DNA of 64,000 nt from assembly GCA_016935765.1 (NCBI GenBank), contig JAFGQG010000066.1, forward strand, positions 16,130-80,129, written 5' to 3'. Positions 26,201 through 34,064 of the stretch are shown here, one piece after another. This DNA is from a bacterium. Lineage in GTDB: Bacteria; UBP14; UBA6098; JAFGQG01. The first letter of the stretch is position 1, and each line of letters opens with the position of its first letter. Under the pieces are notes generated by a model. That model was not told the DNA's origin. It saw only the letters and a program-made list of their open reading frames with translations, and searched no databases. A program made the translations under genes and the position numbers.

Positions 26201-27617
26201 AGTTCACTCTCTCGACGAGGTGATTCGGGCTGCAATAGTCAATAATATCAGCGGCATCCCAGACAGTTACATAAATGGTATCACCCTGGTTATAGGTGTA
26301 TCCGATTTCCTCAGGAATGAACTCATATACTCCCAAGCCTTCATACCATACGATCTCCGGCATGAATGGATCGATACCAAGGTATTCCATTCTATCTCCG
26401 TTTGAATTTTCTATTATCAAGAAGATCGATAATGGATCCACGTATCCAAAATCATCGAATATCGAGAACCAAATATGTTCTTCAGGATCAATAGTTGTAT
26501 ATTCATCCGGGGGATAAAAATCCACAACGTAAGGACCGCTTTTATCCACTACGAATGTCCATTCCAGGGAATACATTGAGCTGAATGCGTTGTCCCAAAC
26601 ATCGATAACTTCAATAAGTTCAACATCCACATGTTGTCCATTGAAGAAAGGAGGATTAGGTACGAACACAAGGTCACCAGTAAAGCCGTTGTAGGTGAGT
26701 TCGGGAGCAGTAGTGTCATATATGACCCCTTCGACTCTGAGAAGTATTGAGGTTGGAACAATACCATTAGCATCCCATAAATTAATTACTATTATCTGGT
26801 CAAAGCAGGATGTGTAAACAGTTTCATCCCACACGAAATAGGGTTCAATTGGCACAGCCATAGGTGATTGCGCATCGACGAGGAAAAACCAATTGTTTAT
26901 GGGAAGACCTTGAAGTGAACTGGGCATGCCGTAATCGGGTAAATCATCAGCGGATAGCAAATCTACATTAACGACATCCATAAGGTCCCAGGCGGTTCCT
27001 TCCAGATCAGGGTAAAAACTGATCAAACCAAATATCAGGGTGTCGCCGGTTATGGGATCGACATATTCAGCTGCTGGATCAAAAGAGAGACCAGGGCTTG
27101 TAATGTCATAAACCATCCCTTTGATTTCTACCATAATCGTATTTGGATTTATTTCTCCCCAATCATCAGTAATATAGATGAAAATAGGTTCAAGCACATC
27201 AGTAGTAGTGTAAGGGAATGCTTCTCCTACTTCCCCGGGTCGGCGGTCTATCATGTATGGTCCAGTTAGGTCAACAGTAAAAGAAGCGCTTACAGTTGTA
27301 TCTGAACCATCGTAATTGACACTAAGTGCGTGAGCAATTACATCACCGTCAGCGAATGGTAAACTGGGAGTGAAAAACAGGTTAGGAGCAATCCATGTTA
27401 ATTCAGGATCAGCAAGTGTAAATACTGTACCATTTACATCCAGATTAATAGTGCCTCCATCAACGAGTCCAGGCGAATCAAAATTATATGTGATTCCCTG
27501 AAAAGCTTCAGAAGTAACGGAGTTGTCAAATGGTAGCACAAGGTTTATCCCCTGAGCTGTAACAATAGAGAACAGAACACCGATAAATAGTAGAACAGCG
27601 ATGCATTTTTGGGTCAT
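23274..27617 (-). CDS. Giant secreted Ig-repeat protein with Type IX-like sorting domain
   Basis: A 1447-residue protein started at the ATG at 27617, with GGAGG four bases upstream; a frame from 27635 would translate that ribosome site. A signal peptide (MTQKCIAVLLFIGVLFSIVTAQ) is followed by about eight beta-sandwich modules of roughly 105-115 residues. One module type, starting SAC..Q.I and containing LEVEGVPYT and PPYFDGQEVNIVL-like strands, is also found in the two VWA proteins at 58600-64000. Next are two copies of an AAYDFGID / AAYDAGID domain flanking a GWNFVSIPVIP region. It ends in a FlgD-like sorting domain (YQNVPNPFNATTTISYDVP, then GVYFYRLETS and KMILMK). Probably displayed on the cell surface or in an extracellular layer. 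Adhesion or scaffold role is inference. Confidence 0.85.
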   Translation of the reverse strand: MTQKCIAVLLFIGVLFSIVTAQGINLVLPFDNSVTSEAFQGITYNFDSPGLVDGGTINLDVNGTVFTLADPELTWIAPNLFFTPSLPFADGDVIAHALSVNYDGSDTTVSASFTVDLTGPYMIDRRPGEVGEAFPYTTTDVLEPIFIYITDDWGEINPNTIMVEIKGMVYDITSPGLSFDPAAEYVDPITGDTLIFGLISFYPDLEGTAWDLMDVVNVDLLSADDLPDYGMPSSLQGLPINNWFFLVDAQSPMAVPIEPYFVWDETVYTSCFDQIIVINLWDANGIVPTSILLRVEGVIYDTTAPELTYNGFTGDLVFVPNPPFFNGQHVDVELIEVIDVWDNAFSSMYSLEWTFVVDKSGPYVVDFYPPDEYTTIDPEEHIWFSIFDDFGYVDPLSIFLIIENSNGDRMEYLGIDPFMPEIVWYEGLGVYEFIPEEIGYTYNQGDTIYVTVWDAADIIDYCSPNHLVERVNWQFYVTNGPFFEMDYPQHNTYSACSQQIIHFYLQDPDDIQPNSIILEVEGVPYTAADPELYVVDNEVFFDPSLGALPPYFDGQEVNIVLWAAEDLLGNPLEHSPIEWSYIVDLSGPYPVNPMPPDGGYAKGPYPEISIDIVDEICGDIDNTLTNLRVDGINYSAYGDYPAVELIDYGWGDQMVFHGDLIGVPFEDGQVIEACLMWAYDDPDYQCTIHSNPFVDAPFCWTFTIDGSPPNPSIVEPGYATYSACAFQQIVVQLFDLNDIDLSSILFICQGHLYDIDSPELDYDPGTGNLIFTPSTPFMDGEIVHYSVVQVADVLGNLITDSPLIAYFYVDLTPPAVAYTVPPADGDVAYFLDEIEIALDDASGIDWTTVAVMVIIGADTFNFDAADPQVTWDDGTMYLDTAPFAGLFVGGVEVWVNVVVGDGVGFACPDPNFLDYTFSFFINPGWEVELVFEMYDTTYDTLGVMVIDTLRQVLTMGANLEATAAYDFGIDVEVPAAILPTFVLDGRKLLQDLRNLTDMDPLWEVWTSGNMGVMLWDPATLPNGYSFVINGYLDMREIDRFAFDMDEIIDIGVSMTMIILYEGWNFVSIPVIPFDAAPGAIFPDPDLVFEFTPDGYVSPFAIEPGHAYFVLNPDPDPVYITVPGTPVTNIVIDLITGWNTFGGIYNFGGIDFSTRVENPAGCVYDYLLFGYDAVLRTYTLATAVKAGMGYFVYARVPAPWPLCEMTLDAGFGPLPPIVKKLPEEEIEWTHTITLTSGDNSATLTIGRDDNASAAYDAGIDIGTPPATPNAQLDAYLVDTEIGRLTTDIRGMEDNCWILNVNANDVVTISTDKLELEGQTLTLENNSNIIDLTNGTETELLPGSYMLKLVSASPNVPADYALYQNVPNPFNATTTISYDVPEESRVKLEIHNILGHKVTTLVDGIQTPGTKTITWNGKNDNGDPVHTGVYFYRLETSKTNFVKKMILMK

Positions 27618-27756
27618 CATTCCTCCTTTTGTCAATTAGATTTTAAATAATTTTTACGGTAATCTCTCTCTGTAAAATTATTGTGTCAACTTAATTATTT
27701 TTTTAATTATTGTCAAGTAAAAATTATTACTATTTTATATTTTGTATTTATCATAT

Positions 27757-27790
27757 AAATATAGGGCTCTATAACGTGAGCCCTATATTT
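27757..27790 (-). terminator. Likely terminator of the PorV/OmpA fusion gene
   Basis: A perfect 13-base stem (arms 27757-27769 and 27778-27790, core TAGGGCTC/GAGCCCTA) with an eight-base loop. It lies 54 bases past the stop of the gene ending at 27844. The following bases on the minus strand are A+T-rich rather than a clean T run, so efficiency is uncertain. The rest of the gap to 27617 is A+T-rich and holds TTGACA-like hexamers (minus strand, at 27684-27689 and 27711-27716) without good partner -10 boxes. Confidence 0.6.
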
Positions 27791-27843
27791 TATTTTTCCA
27801 TATCTGTTTTGATAAGCAAAACCAGAGCTAATTTTCGATATGT

Positions 27844-30816
27844 TTAAGGAGCTATTTTTTCAAGTTCTCCGGTACCCTCCTTGTCGAGGTAAAACTCTAT
27901 GACCACACGTCTATTGATTGTCCTGCCTTCAGGAAGTGTATTATCTCCAATTTCAAGGGTTTTGAATTGATTATCCTCCCATTTGTCTATTATATAAGGT
28001 TTATCATAAGAAAACCCTTTGGATGTCAAGGTTGTATTATGCTCTTTTAACCAGGCGTTAAGATCTGAATTACTCTTTAATCCAAGTAAATATATAAGGT
28101 ATCTGCGCAGGTTTTCCTCCTCTTTCTCCGCTCTGAATTTTGACAATTCAATATTTCGCCTGTCCATACCGATTACGTCAGTGTGTCCACCAACAACCGC
28201 AACAAGTTTCTTCTTTGGTTGCTGCGCTTTCTCAATGAACTTTCGAGCAACGTACTCGATCCTGCTTTCAAGGAACTTTGATTCAGATACCGGTTCATCA
28301 AATGTGAACTGAACGATGATCAACGTCTCAGTTTGCTGCATCCGCTTGGTTACCATTGCCCTTAGTGTATCTGAATATGTAGTGAACCTTTGACCCAGTT
28401 TGTCCTTGATTTCAAGTTTACAGATATATTCCTGATTGGGGTCTATTAAATTGCCGTTATCATCTTTCCAATCCCATGGTATTCCCGTAGGAATATCTCC
28501 AGTGCCTTCAGCCAGTTCCTTAAATACTTGTCCATCGGGTTCGATGATGGAAACTTTGTAACTATCAACTCCGGCTGGTACATCAGATGTTACAGTAAGG
28601 AAATTAGACTGCTCTTCGAACTCATATTGTTTGGCAGCCATAATACCTTCCATTGGTCTGTAAACAAGCCCTTCACCAGAAACGGATACTTCAACCTTGC
28701 CCTGTTCCGCAAGATTATCGGTATTACCTTTAATGAATATTTTATCGAAATATTTATCAGTAAAATCCTTACCGAGGACCTTGCCAAGTTCTTGCTTAAA
28801 ATTCAAAGCTCTATCGAACGCTAATTTCGTTTTATTGTTCTCAGTTTCAGTAACAAATCCTTCAATGAGAAGGATCACCTCGGGATTATTTTCAATAATT
28901 TTCTTATATTCCACCGCCTGTTCCTTCAATTGATTAAATGTGGATGGATCAAAATCATCGCTGTTGAAATCGAAATAAACAGTATGTTCTTTACTCGCGT
29001 AATCGGTAACATTAGCTCTTAATTCAACTCTCCTGTTCTCTGCTTCAGCTCTTGGAACATCTTCAGGGTCAACTTTAGCGTGTTCTTCGGAGTCACCGGC
29101 TCTATTGAGTGAAGGATCGTAGGAATCAGTATCTACTATTTTGATTTGTCCTCTGGCAGAAGGGGCAAATTTCAAAAGGGCGGCTCTAACTGCTTGTGCC
29201 CTGTCTTCAGCAAGTCTTGCACCGAATAGATCGCTGCCTACTCCTTCAGATTCAGGATTAAAATATCCAAAAATATCTATTTCCACCTTTGGATTTTCAA
29301 GCAGTCTGTCCGCAACCGTTTTTAACAAGGGTTCGAATCTGGGATCGATTTCAGTATTTCCAGGTTCGAAAAACACTATAGGAACGAGGGGTTGTTCTTC
29401 CCTGACAAGCTGAATGGTTTCAATGTTCAGGACGGTCTCCCTGGGTTTGACTGTTCCCTTGGGAAATGGAAATACATCCAATTCTACCGCGCCCTTGTTA
29501 TTTTCTTCATCAAACTCATCGATCTCACCATCTAATTCAGGAATCAGCGTTCCTTTGTCATCAACCGCTGCAAATACTTGATAATGCCCTTTACCCGGGG
29601 GCGTCCATTGCCAGGATACTTCTTTGCGTTCTCCTGAAGCAATGTCTTTCTCATCCAATATTGAAGAAGCCAGGACCCAGCCTAACTCGGGATCCTCATA
29701 ATACAATGAAACCTTGTAATCATCGATCTTCCGCTCACCCATGTTTTCAATGATAGCGGTGATAGTCACAGGTTCATTTAGAATTGCGTTTTTGGGATAT
29801 ACGGTCATATCGGCAGAGCGTAATGCTAAATCATGGAGGGGGAGTGGGGGAGGCAGGAACCGCAAGGATGCTGATAATTTGTGCGAAGTAGCGCCAACTT
29901 CTGTGCCAAGGTCTGATAGCGGATAAATAAACGCATAATCTATCTGAAGGTCTAAGCCTCTCTTCGAACGGTAAGTGAACCCGAAGGAATACTCCTCTGG
30001 ATTGTAACCAGTTCTCGCTGCAAGAAGATTGTTCATAAACCACCATTCAACGCCTATGTGAGGTTTAAATTGGTTGCCTCCATCGAGTTCCTGATTGATA
30101 TACCTAAAATCAATTGATGGAATTAGAAAATCTTGATATCGATAAGCAAAACCGAATCTAACCGTAAGTGGATATGCTTTTCCAACATTTGATACCCCTG
30201 CTAGTGTCATGTTAGGTTCTGTAAGGTTCGAAACCTCTAATCCCGAAGTTAGGTTGCGGTTGATTTTGTAAAACATCCCCACATCAGCAGTGAATCCTAT
30301 TTTGTTCCAACCGTTATCCAGGAAGAGCGGATCTTGCCTTGGATCAATTATATCAGTTGGATCAGTGTATGGCGGATTGTAATCTATATTGCCTTCAACT
30401 ATTTCGTATCTCAACAATCTGCCATTCACGCCCAAAGAGAATTTTGGATGAAGAGCTTTACTGTAGGATAGTGTTACGTAGGTATCCCTTCTAAGGTTAG
30501 AAAATAACTGTCTCACTGTGACGCCAGCAGAACCTAATCTTCTGAAATGGTGAACATACCCTAGAAAACCTTCTCCAATGGCGTCGTTATTGACACCCCA
30601 GTACAAACGAGAGAACATCCCTGTAAGGACTCTTTCATTATAAAAGCTCATACCGGCAGGATTCCAGAGCGGAGCATTACCATCATCAGCAATAGCCACA
30701 AAAGTTCTACCCATTCCTAAGGGTCTAGCCCCAATATCGTCCTGTGAGAAAACAGAGGAAAACAACATACAGATGATAAACAAAATAATAACAAAATGTC
30801 CCAATGTTTTTGACAT
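27844..30816 (-). CDS. PorV-like barrel fused to CARDB and three OmpA-like domains
   Basis: A 990-residue exported protein (signal peptide to about residue 25, SVFSQ). Residues 27-320 resemble PorV/PorQ-type barrels: GARPLGMGRTFVAIADDGNAP, WNPAGMS, and many beta strands. Residues 328-450 are a CARDB-like Ig domain (HDLALRSADMTVYPKNAI). OmpA-like domains follow at about 475-605, 610-712 and 830-980, with a FlgD-like Ig domain at 735-822 (WDWKDDNGNLIDPNQEY). Only the third OmpA copy keeps the full peptidoglycan-binding motif, GHTD with Asp880 through LSKFRA with Arg895; the first two are degenerate. The design would tie an outer-membrane barrel to the cell wall. Good ribosome site (GGAGGG). It is transcribed alone, from a promoter near 30850. 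Confidence 0.85.
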   Translation of the reverse strand: MSKTLGHFVIILFIICMLFSSVFSQDDIGARPLGMGRTFVAIADDGNAPLWNPAGMSFYNERVLTGMFSRLYWGVNNDAIGEGFLGYVHHFRRLGSAGVTVRQLFSNLRRDTYVTLSYSKALHPKFSLGVNGRLLRYEIVEGNIDYNPPYTDPTDIIDPRQDPLFLDNGWNKIGFTADVGMFYKINRNLTSGLEVSNLTEPNMTLAGVSNVGKAYPLTVRFGFAYRYQDFLIPSIDFRYINQELDGGNQFKPHIGVEWWFMNNLLAARTGYNPEEYSFGFTYRSKRGLDLQIDYAFIYPLSDLGTEVGATSHKLSASLRFLPPPLPLHDLALRSADMTVYPKNAILNEPVTITAIIENMGERKIDDYKVSLYYEDPELGWVLASSILDEKDIASGERKEVSWQWTPPGKGHYQVFAAVDDKGTLIPELDGEIDEFDEENNKGAVELDVFPFPKGTVKPRETVLNIETIQLVREEQPLVPIVFFEPGNTEIDPRFEPLLKTVADRLLENPKVEIDIFGYFNPESEGVGSDLFGARLAEDRAQAVRAALLKFAPSARGQIKIVDTDSYDPSLNRAGDSEEHAKVDPEDVPRAEAENRRVELRANVTDYASKEHTVYFDFNSDDFDPSTFNQLKEQAVEYKKIIENNPEVILLIEGFVTETENNKTKLAFDRALNFKQELGKVLGKDFTDKYFDKIFIKGNTDNLAEQGKVEVSVSGEGLVYRPMEGIMAAKQYEFEEQSNFLTVTSDVPAGVDSYKVSIIEPDGQVFKELAEGTGDIPTGIPWDWKDDNGNLIDPNQEYICKLEIKDKLGQRFTTYSDTLRAMVTKRMQQTETLIIVQFTFDEPVSESKFLESRIEYVARKFIEKAQQPKKKLVAVVGGHTDVIGMDRRNIELSKFRAEKEEENLRRYLIYLLGLKSNSDLNAWLKEHNTTLTSKGFSYDKPYIIDKWEDNQFKTLEIGDNTLPEGRTINRRVVIEFYLDKEGTGELEKIAP

Positions 30817-30846
30817 CCTTAATCCCTCCTATAAATCAAACTTTAC

Positions 30847-30875
30847 ATATTATCATAATTACACAATTTTCTCAA
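30847..30875 (-). promoter_or_regulatory. Possible promoter for the PorV/OmpA fusion gene
   Basis: On the minus strand, TTGAGA (30875-30870) and TAATAT (30852-30847) are 17 bases apart, 31 bases before the ATG at 30816. The -35 matches five of six consensus bases, the -10 four of six. The surrounding 158-base gap is strongly A+T-rich, so chance matches are easy. Confidence 0.4.
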
Positions 30876-30974
30876 CAATAAATTAATAATAAACATAAAT
30901 ATTAGCAAGTGTTTTTTTATATTTTTTTTTATTTTAGACTATTTCCAATCGTAACTATTAGTCAGTTCTTCTTT

Positions 30975-31403
30975 TTACTCCGAGATGATTTCTAATCTCA
31001 CTTTAGCTGTGCCGTTTTTTATCATTCCAAGTTCTTTTGCTGCTTTTAAAGAGAGATCAATTATCCTGTTTTTAACAAAGGGTCCCCTGTCGTTAATTCT
31101 AACCACAACACTTCTACCATTTTCGAGATTTATCACCCTGATCTTTGTGTCAAATGGTAATGTTCTGTGAGCAGCAGTTAAGTCAAACATGTTGTAAGTT
31201 TCACCGTTACTGGTTTTTCGCCCATGAAATTTGTCAGCGTAATAAGAAGCGGTACCTTCCTGTATTCTGAACGCGTTTGATACGTCAGTCGTTTCATTAT
31301 CCTGATCCTTGATTAGCTGCTTATTAGTATACCGGGGTACAGATGAACAATTTATCGTAAAAATGATTGCAAAAGTGAAAAAAATAATAGCGATATTTTT
31401 CAT
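30975..31403 (-). CDS. rlpA: RlpA family lipoprotein (septal ring lytic transglycosylase)
   Basis: A 142-residue lipoprotein with signal and lipobox ending TINC (Cys19). The double-psi beta-barrel is complete: GTASYYADKFHGRKTSNGE, FDLTAAHRTLPFDTKIRV, NGRSVVVRINDRGPF, IIDLSLKAAKELGM. In Pseudomonas RlpA cuts naked glycan strands at the division site; short forms without the SPOR domain, like this one, are common and may be enzymes or structural. The ATG immediately follows the pyrD stop (31404), so it is coupled to pyrD, an unusual partner for a cell wall protein. It seems to be the last gene of the glnA-to-rlpA string. Confidence 0.92.
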   Translation of the reverse strand: MKNIAIIFFTFAIIFTINCSSVPRYTNKQLIKDQDNETTDVSNAFRIQEGTASYYADKFHGRKTSNGETYNMFDLTAAHRTLPFDTKIRVINLENGRSVVVRINDRGPFVKNRIIDLSLKAAKELGMIKNGTAKVRLEIISE

Positions 31404-32321
31404 TCATTCATTAATTTTAGTTTTTCCTACAATTTCTGAGATTGAAGAGTAATTATGAGACCTTAAAAAATCAGAAAGTCCCGTTATTGCTTTTATAGGA
31501 AGCAAAGGATCGTTGAAGATAGAACTGCCGATCTGTACTATTTGAGCGCCAGCTATCAGGAATTCGACCACATCCTTCCAGGAAAAAATGCCCCCCATTC
31601 CAACTATTGGTATCTTTACGGTTTGAAATACCTCCCAAACTCTCTTGATAGCCATTGGTTTTATCGCGGGACCTGATAATCCGCCTATTACGTTGCCTAA
31701 TTTGGGTTTAAAAGTATTTATATCTATAGCCATTCCCTCAAAAGTATTGATGAGGGCTATAGCATCAGCTCCAGCCTCTTCAGCTATTGAAGCAATATTG
31801 CCTATATTGGTAACATTAGGAGTCAATTTAACCCAAAGGTTTTTTGTTGATACTTCTCTAACCCTACGCACTACAGAACGGGTCAGATCTGGATTCTTGC
31901 CGAATAATATCCCGCCTTCCTTTACGTTAGGACAGGATATGTTGAGTTCCAGGATCTTAAATTCTTCAATGGGCTCCAAAACCTTTGCAATTTCGACAAA
32001 ATCATCTATGCTGGATCCAGCAACACTAACGACCACATTTGTCTTTATCGTTTTAAGGAAATCCACTTTTTCGTTCAGGAACTTCTCTAATCCGGGGTTC
32101 TCCAATCCAATCGAATTCAGCATGCCGCAAGGAGTTTCAACGATCCGGGGAGGTTTGTTTCCGGCTCTTGGATTCAGCGAGATAGATTTTGTTACTATAC
32201 CCCCCAGGTTTTCAAAATCGATTATTTCCTGGTATTCTTCTCCAAAACCAATAATCCCAGAGGCAAGCAATATGGGATTTTTGAAATGAACAGAACCGAT
32301 ATTTACACCTAGGTCTATCAT
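31404..32321 (-). CDS. pyrD: Dihydroorotate dehydrogenase, catalytic subunit (class 1B)
   Basis: A 305-residue FMN barrel that oxidises dihydroorotate to orotate in pyrimidine synthesis. It has the class 1 active-site cysteine, Cys130, in LELNISCPNVKEGG (class 2 membrane enzymes use serine). Other segments are NPILLASGIIGFG, PRAGNKPPRIVETPCGMLNSIGLENPG, VKLTPNVTNI and GGLSGPAIKPMA, then PIVGMGGIFSWKDVVEFL for FMN phosphate. Class 1B forms pair with an iron-sulfur flavoprotein, PyrK, and pass electrons to NAD+, suiting anaerobic life. pyrK lies directly upstream and overlaps by four bases. No other pyr genes are in the window. Confidence 0.96.
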   Translation of the reverse strand: MIDLGVNIGSVHFKNPILLASGIIGFGEEYQEIIDFENLGGIVTKSISLNPRAGNKPPRIVETPCGMLNSIGLENPGLEKFLNEKVDFLKTIKTNVVVSVAGSSIDDFVEIAKVLEPIEEFKILELNISCPNVKEGGILFGKNPDLTRSVVRRVREVSTKNLWVKLTPNVTNIGNIASIAEEAGADAIALINTFEGMAIDINTFKPKLGNVIGGLSGPAIKPMAIKRVWEVFQTVKIPIVGMGGIFSWKDVVEFLIAGAQIVQIGSSIFNDPLLPIKAITGLSDFLRSHNYSSISEIVGKTKINE

Positions 32322-33094
32322 AGGAATTCAAATACATCCTTTATGTTAAACACAGGACCATCGCGGCATATTCTTTTGTAGCCGTCTTTCGTGAGAATTG
32401 AGCAGCCGTAACAAGCTCCGATTCCGCACCCGAAATTCTCCTCCAATGATACCTCGCATTCGAAGTTATTCTGGATTGCGAATTCACCGATTTTCTTCAG
32501 CATGGGTTTTGGTCCGCAAGAATAAAAATAATATTTCTCATTCACGTTAAAATCATGCTTCAAGAGTAAATCCGAGACAAAACCTTCTTTAGCAAATGAA
32601 CCATCTTCAGTTGCAAAATGCACGTTGCATGTGGATATTAGTTCTTTCTTTTTAATAATATCACCACTGGTTTTTGCGCCTAAAAAGAGGATTGGATCAA
32701 AATCTTCATTTACCAGCCTTTTTAAAAGAAAATATATAGGCGCGATCCCTATTCCTCCTGCAACAAGAACGGGTGTGCAGTCGATGTCTGGGATCGTGAA
32801 GGGCTTGCCAACGGGTCCAAGAAGCTCAAATTCATCCCCGAGAGAACAATCCTGTAGTTTGCGAGTTCCCGCACCAACCACTTTGATTAAAAGGCTGACT
32901 TTGCCATCTTCAGATACATCATGCAAACTGAATGGACGTCTCAGGAACGGATGGGGTAGATTATAGTTTACTTTAACGTTAACGAATTCACCCGGTAAAC
33001 CTTGGTCTGCGATGTAGGGGGCTGAGAAAACTAACTCAAAGATGTTATCAGAATGTTCGATTTTATCCACAACTGGATACTTGTTATTTATCAT
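32318..33094 (-). CDS. pyrK: Dihydroorotate dehydrogenase electron transfer subunit
   Basis: A 258-residue ferredoxin-NADP reductase-like protein with FAD, NAD and 2Fe-2S sites. The FAD motif is HPFLRRPFSLHDV (residues 48-60), the NAD-binding strand VLVAGGIGIAPIYFLLKRL (109-127), and the cluster ligands are Cys223, Cys228, Cys231 and Cys243 in NFGCGIGACYGC and RICRDGPV. It takes electrons from PyrD's FMN to NAD+. The stop overlaps the pyrD start by four bases, the standard pyrK-pyrD layout. Its own ATG is two bases after the dusB stop with no ribosome site, so it is probably translated by ribosomes coming from dusB. Confidence 0.96.
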   Translation of the reverse strand: MINNKYPVVDKIEHSDNIFELVFSAPYIADQGLPGEFVNVKVNYNLPHPFLRRPFSLHDVSEDGKVSLLIKVVGAGTRKLQDCSLGDEFELLGPVGKPFTIPDIDCTPVLVAGGIGIAPIYFLLKRLVNEDFDPILFLGAKTSGDIIKKKELISTCNVHFATEDGSFAKEGFVSDLLLKHDFNVNEKYYFYSCGPKPMLKKIGEFAIQNNFECEVSLEENFGCGIGACYGCSILTKDGYKRICRDGPVFNIKDVFEFL

Positions 33095-33096
33095 AT

Positions 33097-34053
33097 TTAC
33101 ACTATCATTGGGTTTATCAGTTCTACGATTTCGTCGTATGAATCAATCCTCAATAGTTCCATTTTTAGTTTTTTCGCATGTGGAAAGGATTTGATGTACC
33201 ACACAAAGTGTTTGCGCATCTTTTTTAATCCTCTTTTTTCACCATACTTTCCGATTGTCATTTTAGTATGCTGAAGCAGAATTGTCAATATTTCTTTTTT
33301 ACCAGGCGCAATATAATCGCATGTTTTATCGAAATACCCGTGTATTTGCTTAATTTTCCATGGGTTACCAAGAATTGCCCTTCCAACCATGATGGCTTTA
33401 CACTTAGTTTTTTCGAACATCGTCTTTGCGTCTTCTTCGGAAGCAATATCACCATTTCCGATTACAGGGATGCTAACCTTATCCTGCGTTTCCCTGATGA
33501 TTTCGAGGTCTGCTGTGTTTTTAAAGGAATCGACCCCGTATCTGGGATGAAGAGTAAAGGCTGCCAATCCGCAATTCTCAGCGATTTTTGCCAGTTCAGG
33601 AGCCACGGTAGAGTTTCTTTTCCAACCCGCCCGGGTCTTCACAGTTACTGGCAGGCTGGTCGATTTTACTATCTCCTTAAAGATACTCTCGCATTTTTTC
33701 AAGTCATTAAGAAGGTAAGCCCCCGCTCCTCTCTTGGTGATCTTCGGAGCTGGACAGCCCATGTTGATATCGATAAAATCGAAACCAAGCTGTTCGATAT
33801 ATCTTGCTGATTCTCCCATTACGTCAGGTTCAGTACCGAAAATTTGCGCTCCTATCGGTCTTTCAGCATCAGTGAATTCGAGTAGTTCTAACGTTCTCTT
33901 CTGCATATTCAAGATGCCTCGGCTGCTAACCATCTCAGTATATACGACCACGCAGCCGTATTGCTTTGCAATTTTTCGAAAAACGCTATCCGTAATCCCC
34001 GCCATTGGAGCTAAGAAAACCCCGTTATCTATGCAAATATTCCCAATATACAT
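33097..34053 (-). CDS. dusB: tRNA-dihydrouridine synthase
   Basis: A 318-residue FMN enzyme that reduces uridines in the tRNA D-loop. The barrel begins VFLAPMAGITDSVFRKIAKQYG; the catalytic Cys100 is in FIDINMGCPAPKITKRGAG; PVTVKTRAGWK, FTLHPRYGVDSFK, PVIGNGDIASEEDA and KAIMVGRAILGNPW complete the family pattern. The C-terminal helical domain (KKMRKHFVWYIKSFPHAKKLK) binds tRNA. The DusB name follows the GAGAYLL form and bacterial distribution; specificity within Dus families cannot be assured. It sits two bases before pyrK and 11 bases after the TPR gene. Both Dus and PyrD are FMN barrels, but their grouping may be only operon packing. Confidence 0.92.
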   Translation of the reverse strand: MYIGNICIDNGVFLAPMAGITDSVFRKIAKQYGCVVVYTEMVSSRGILNMQKRTLELLEFTDAERPIGAQIFGTEPDVMGESARYIEQLGFDFIDINMGCPAPKITKRGAGAYLLNDLKKCESIFKEIVKSTSLPVTVKTRAGWKRNSTVAPELAKIAENCGLAAFTLHPRYGVDSFKNTADLEIIRETQDKVSIPVIGNGDIASEEDAKTMFEKTKCKAIMVGRAILGNPWKIKQIHGYFDKTCDYIAPGKKEILTILLQHTKMTIGKYGEKRGLKKMRKHFVWYIKSFPHAKKLKMELLRIDSYDEIVELINPMIV

Positions 34054-34064
34054 ACCTAAAATGG

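Noticed and set aside
29325..29360. GGTTCGAATC tRNA T-arm-like string
   Set aside because: It lies inside the OmpA-fusion coding frame and has no acceptor or anticodon arms around it.
31645..32289. 214-codon plus-strand open frame
   Set aside because: Lies wholly antisense to pyrD, which has every family motif. It is a shadow.
33268..33810. 180-codon plus-strand open frame
   Set aside because: Antisense to dusB; no signal, motif or ribosome site.
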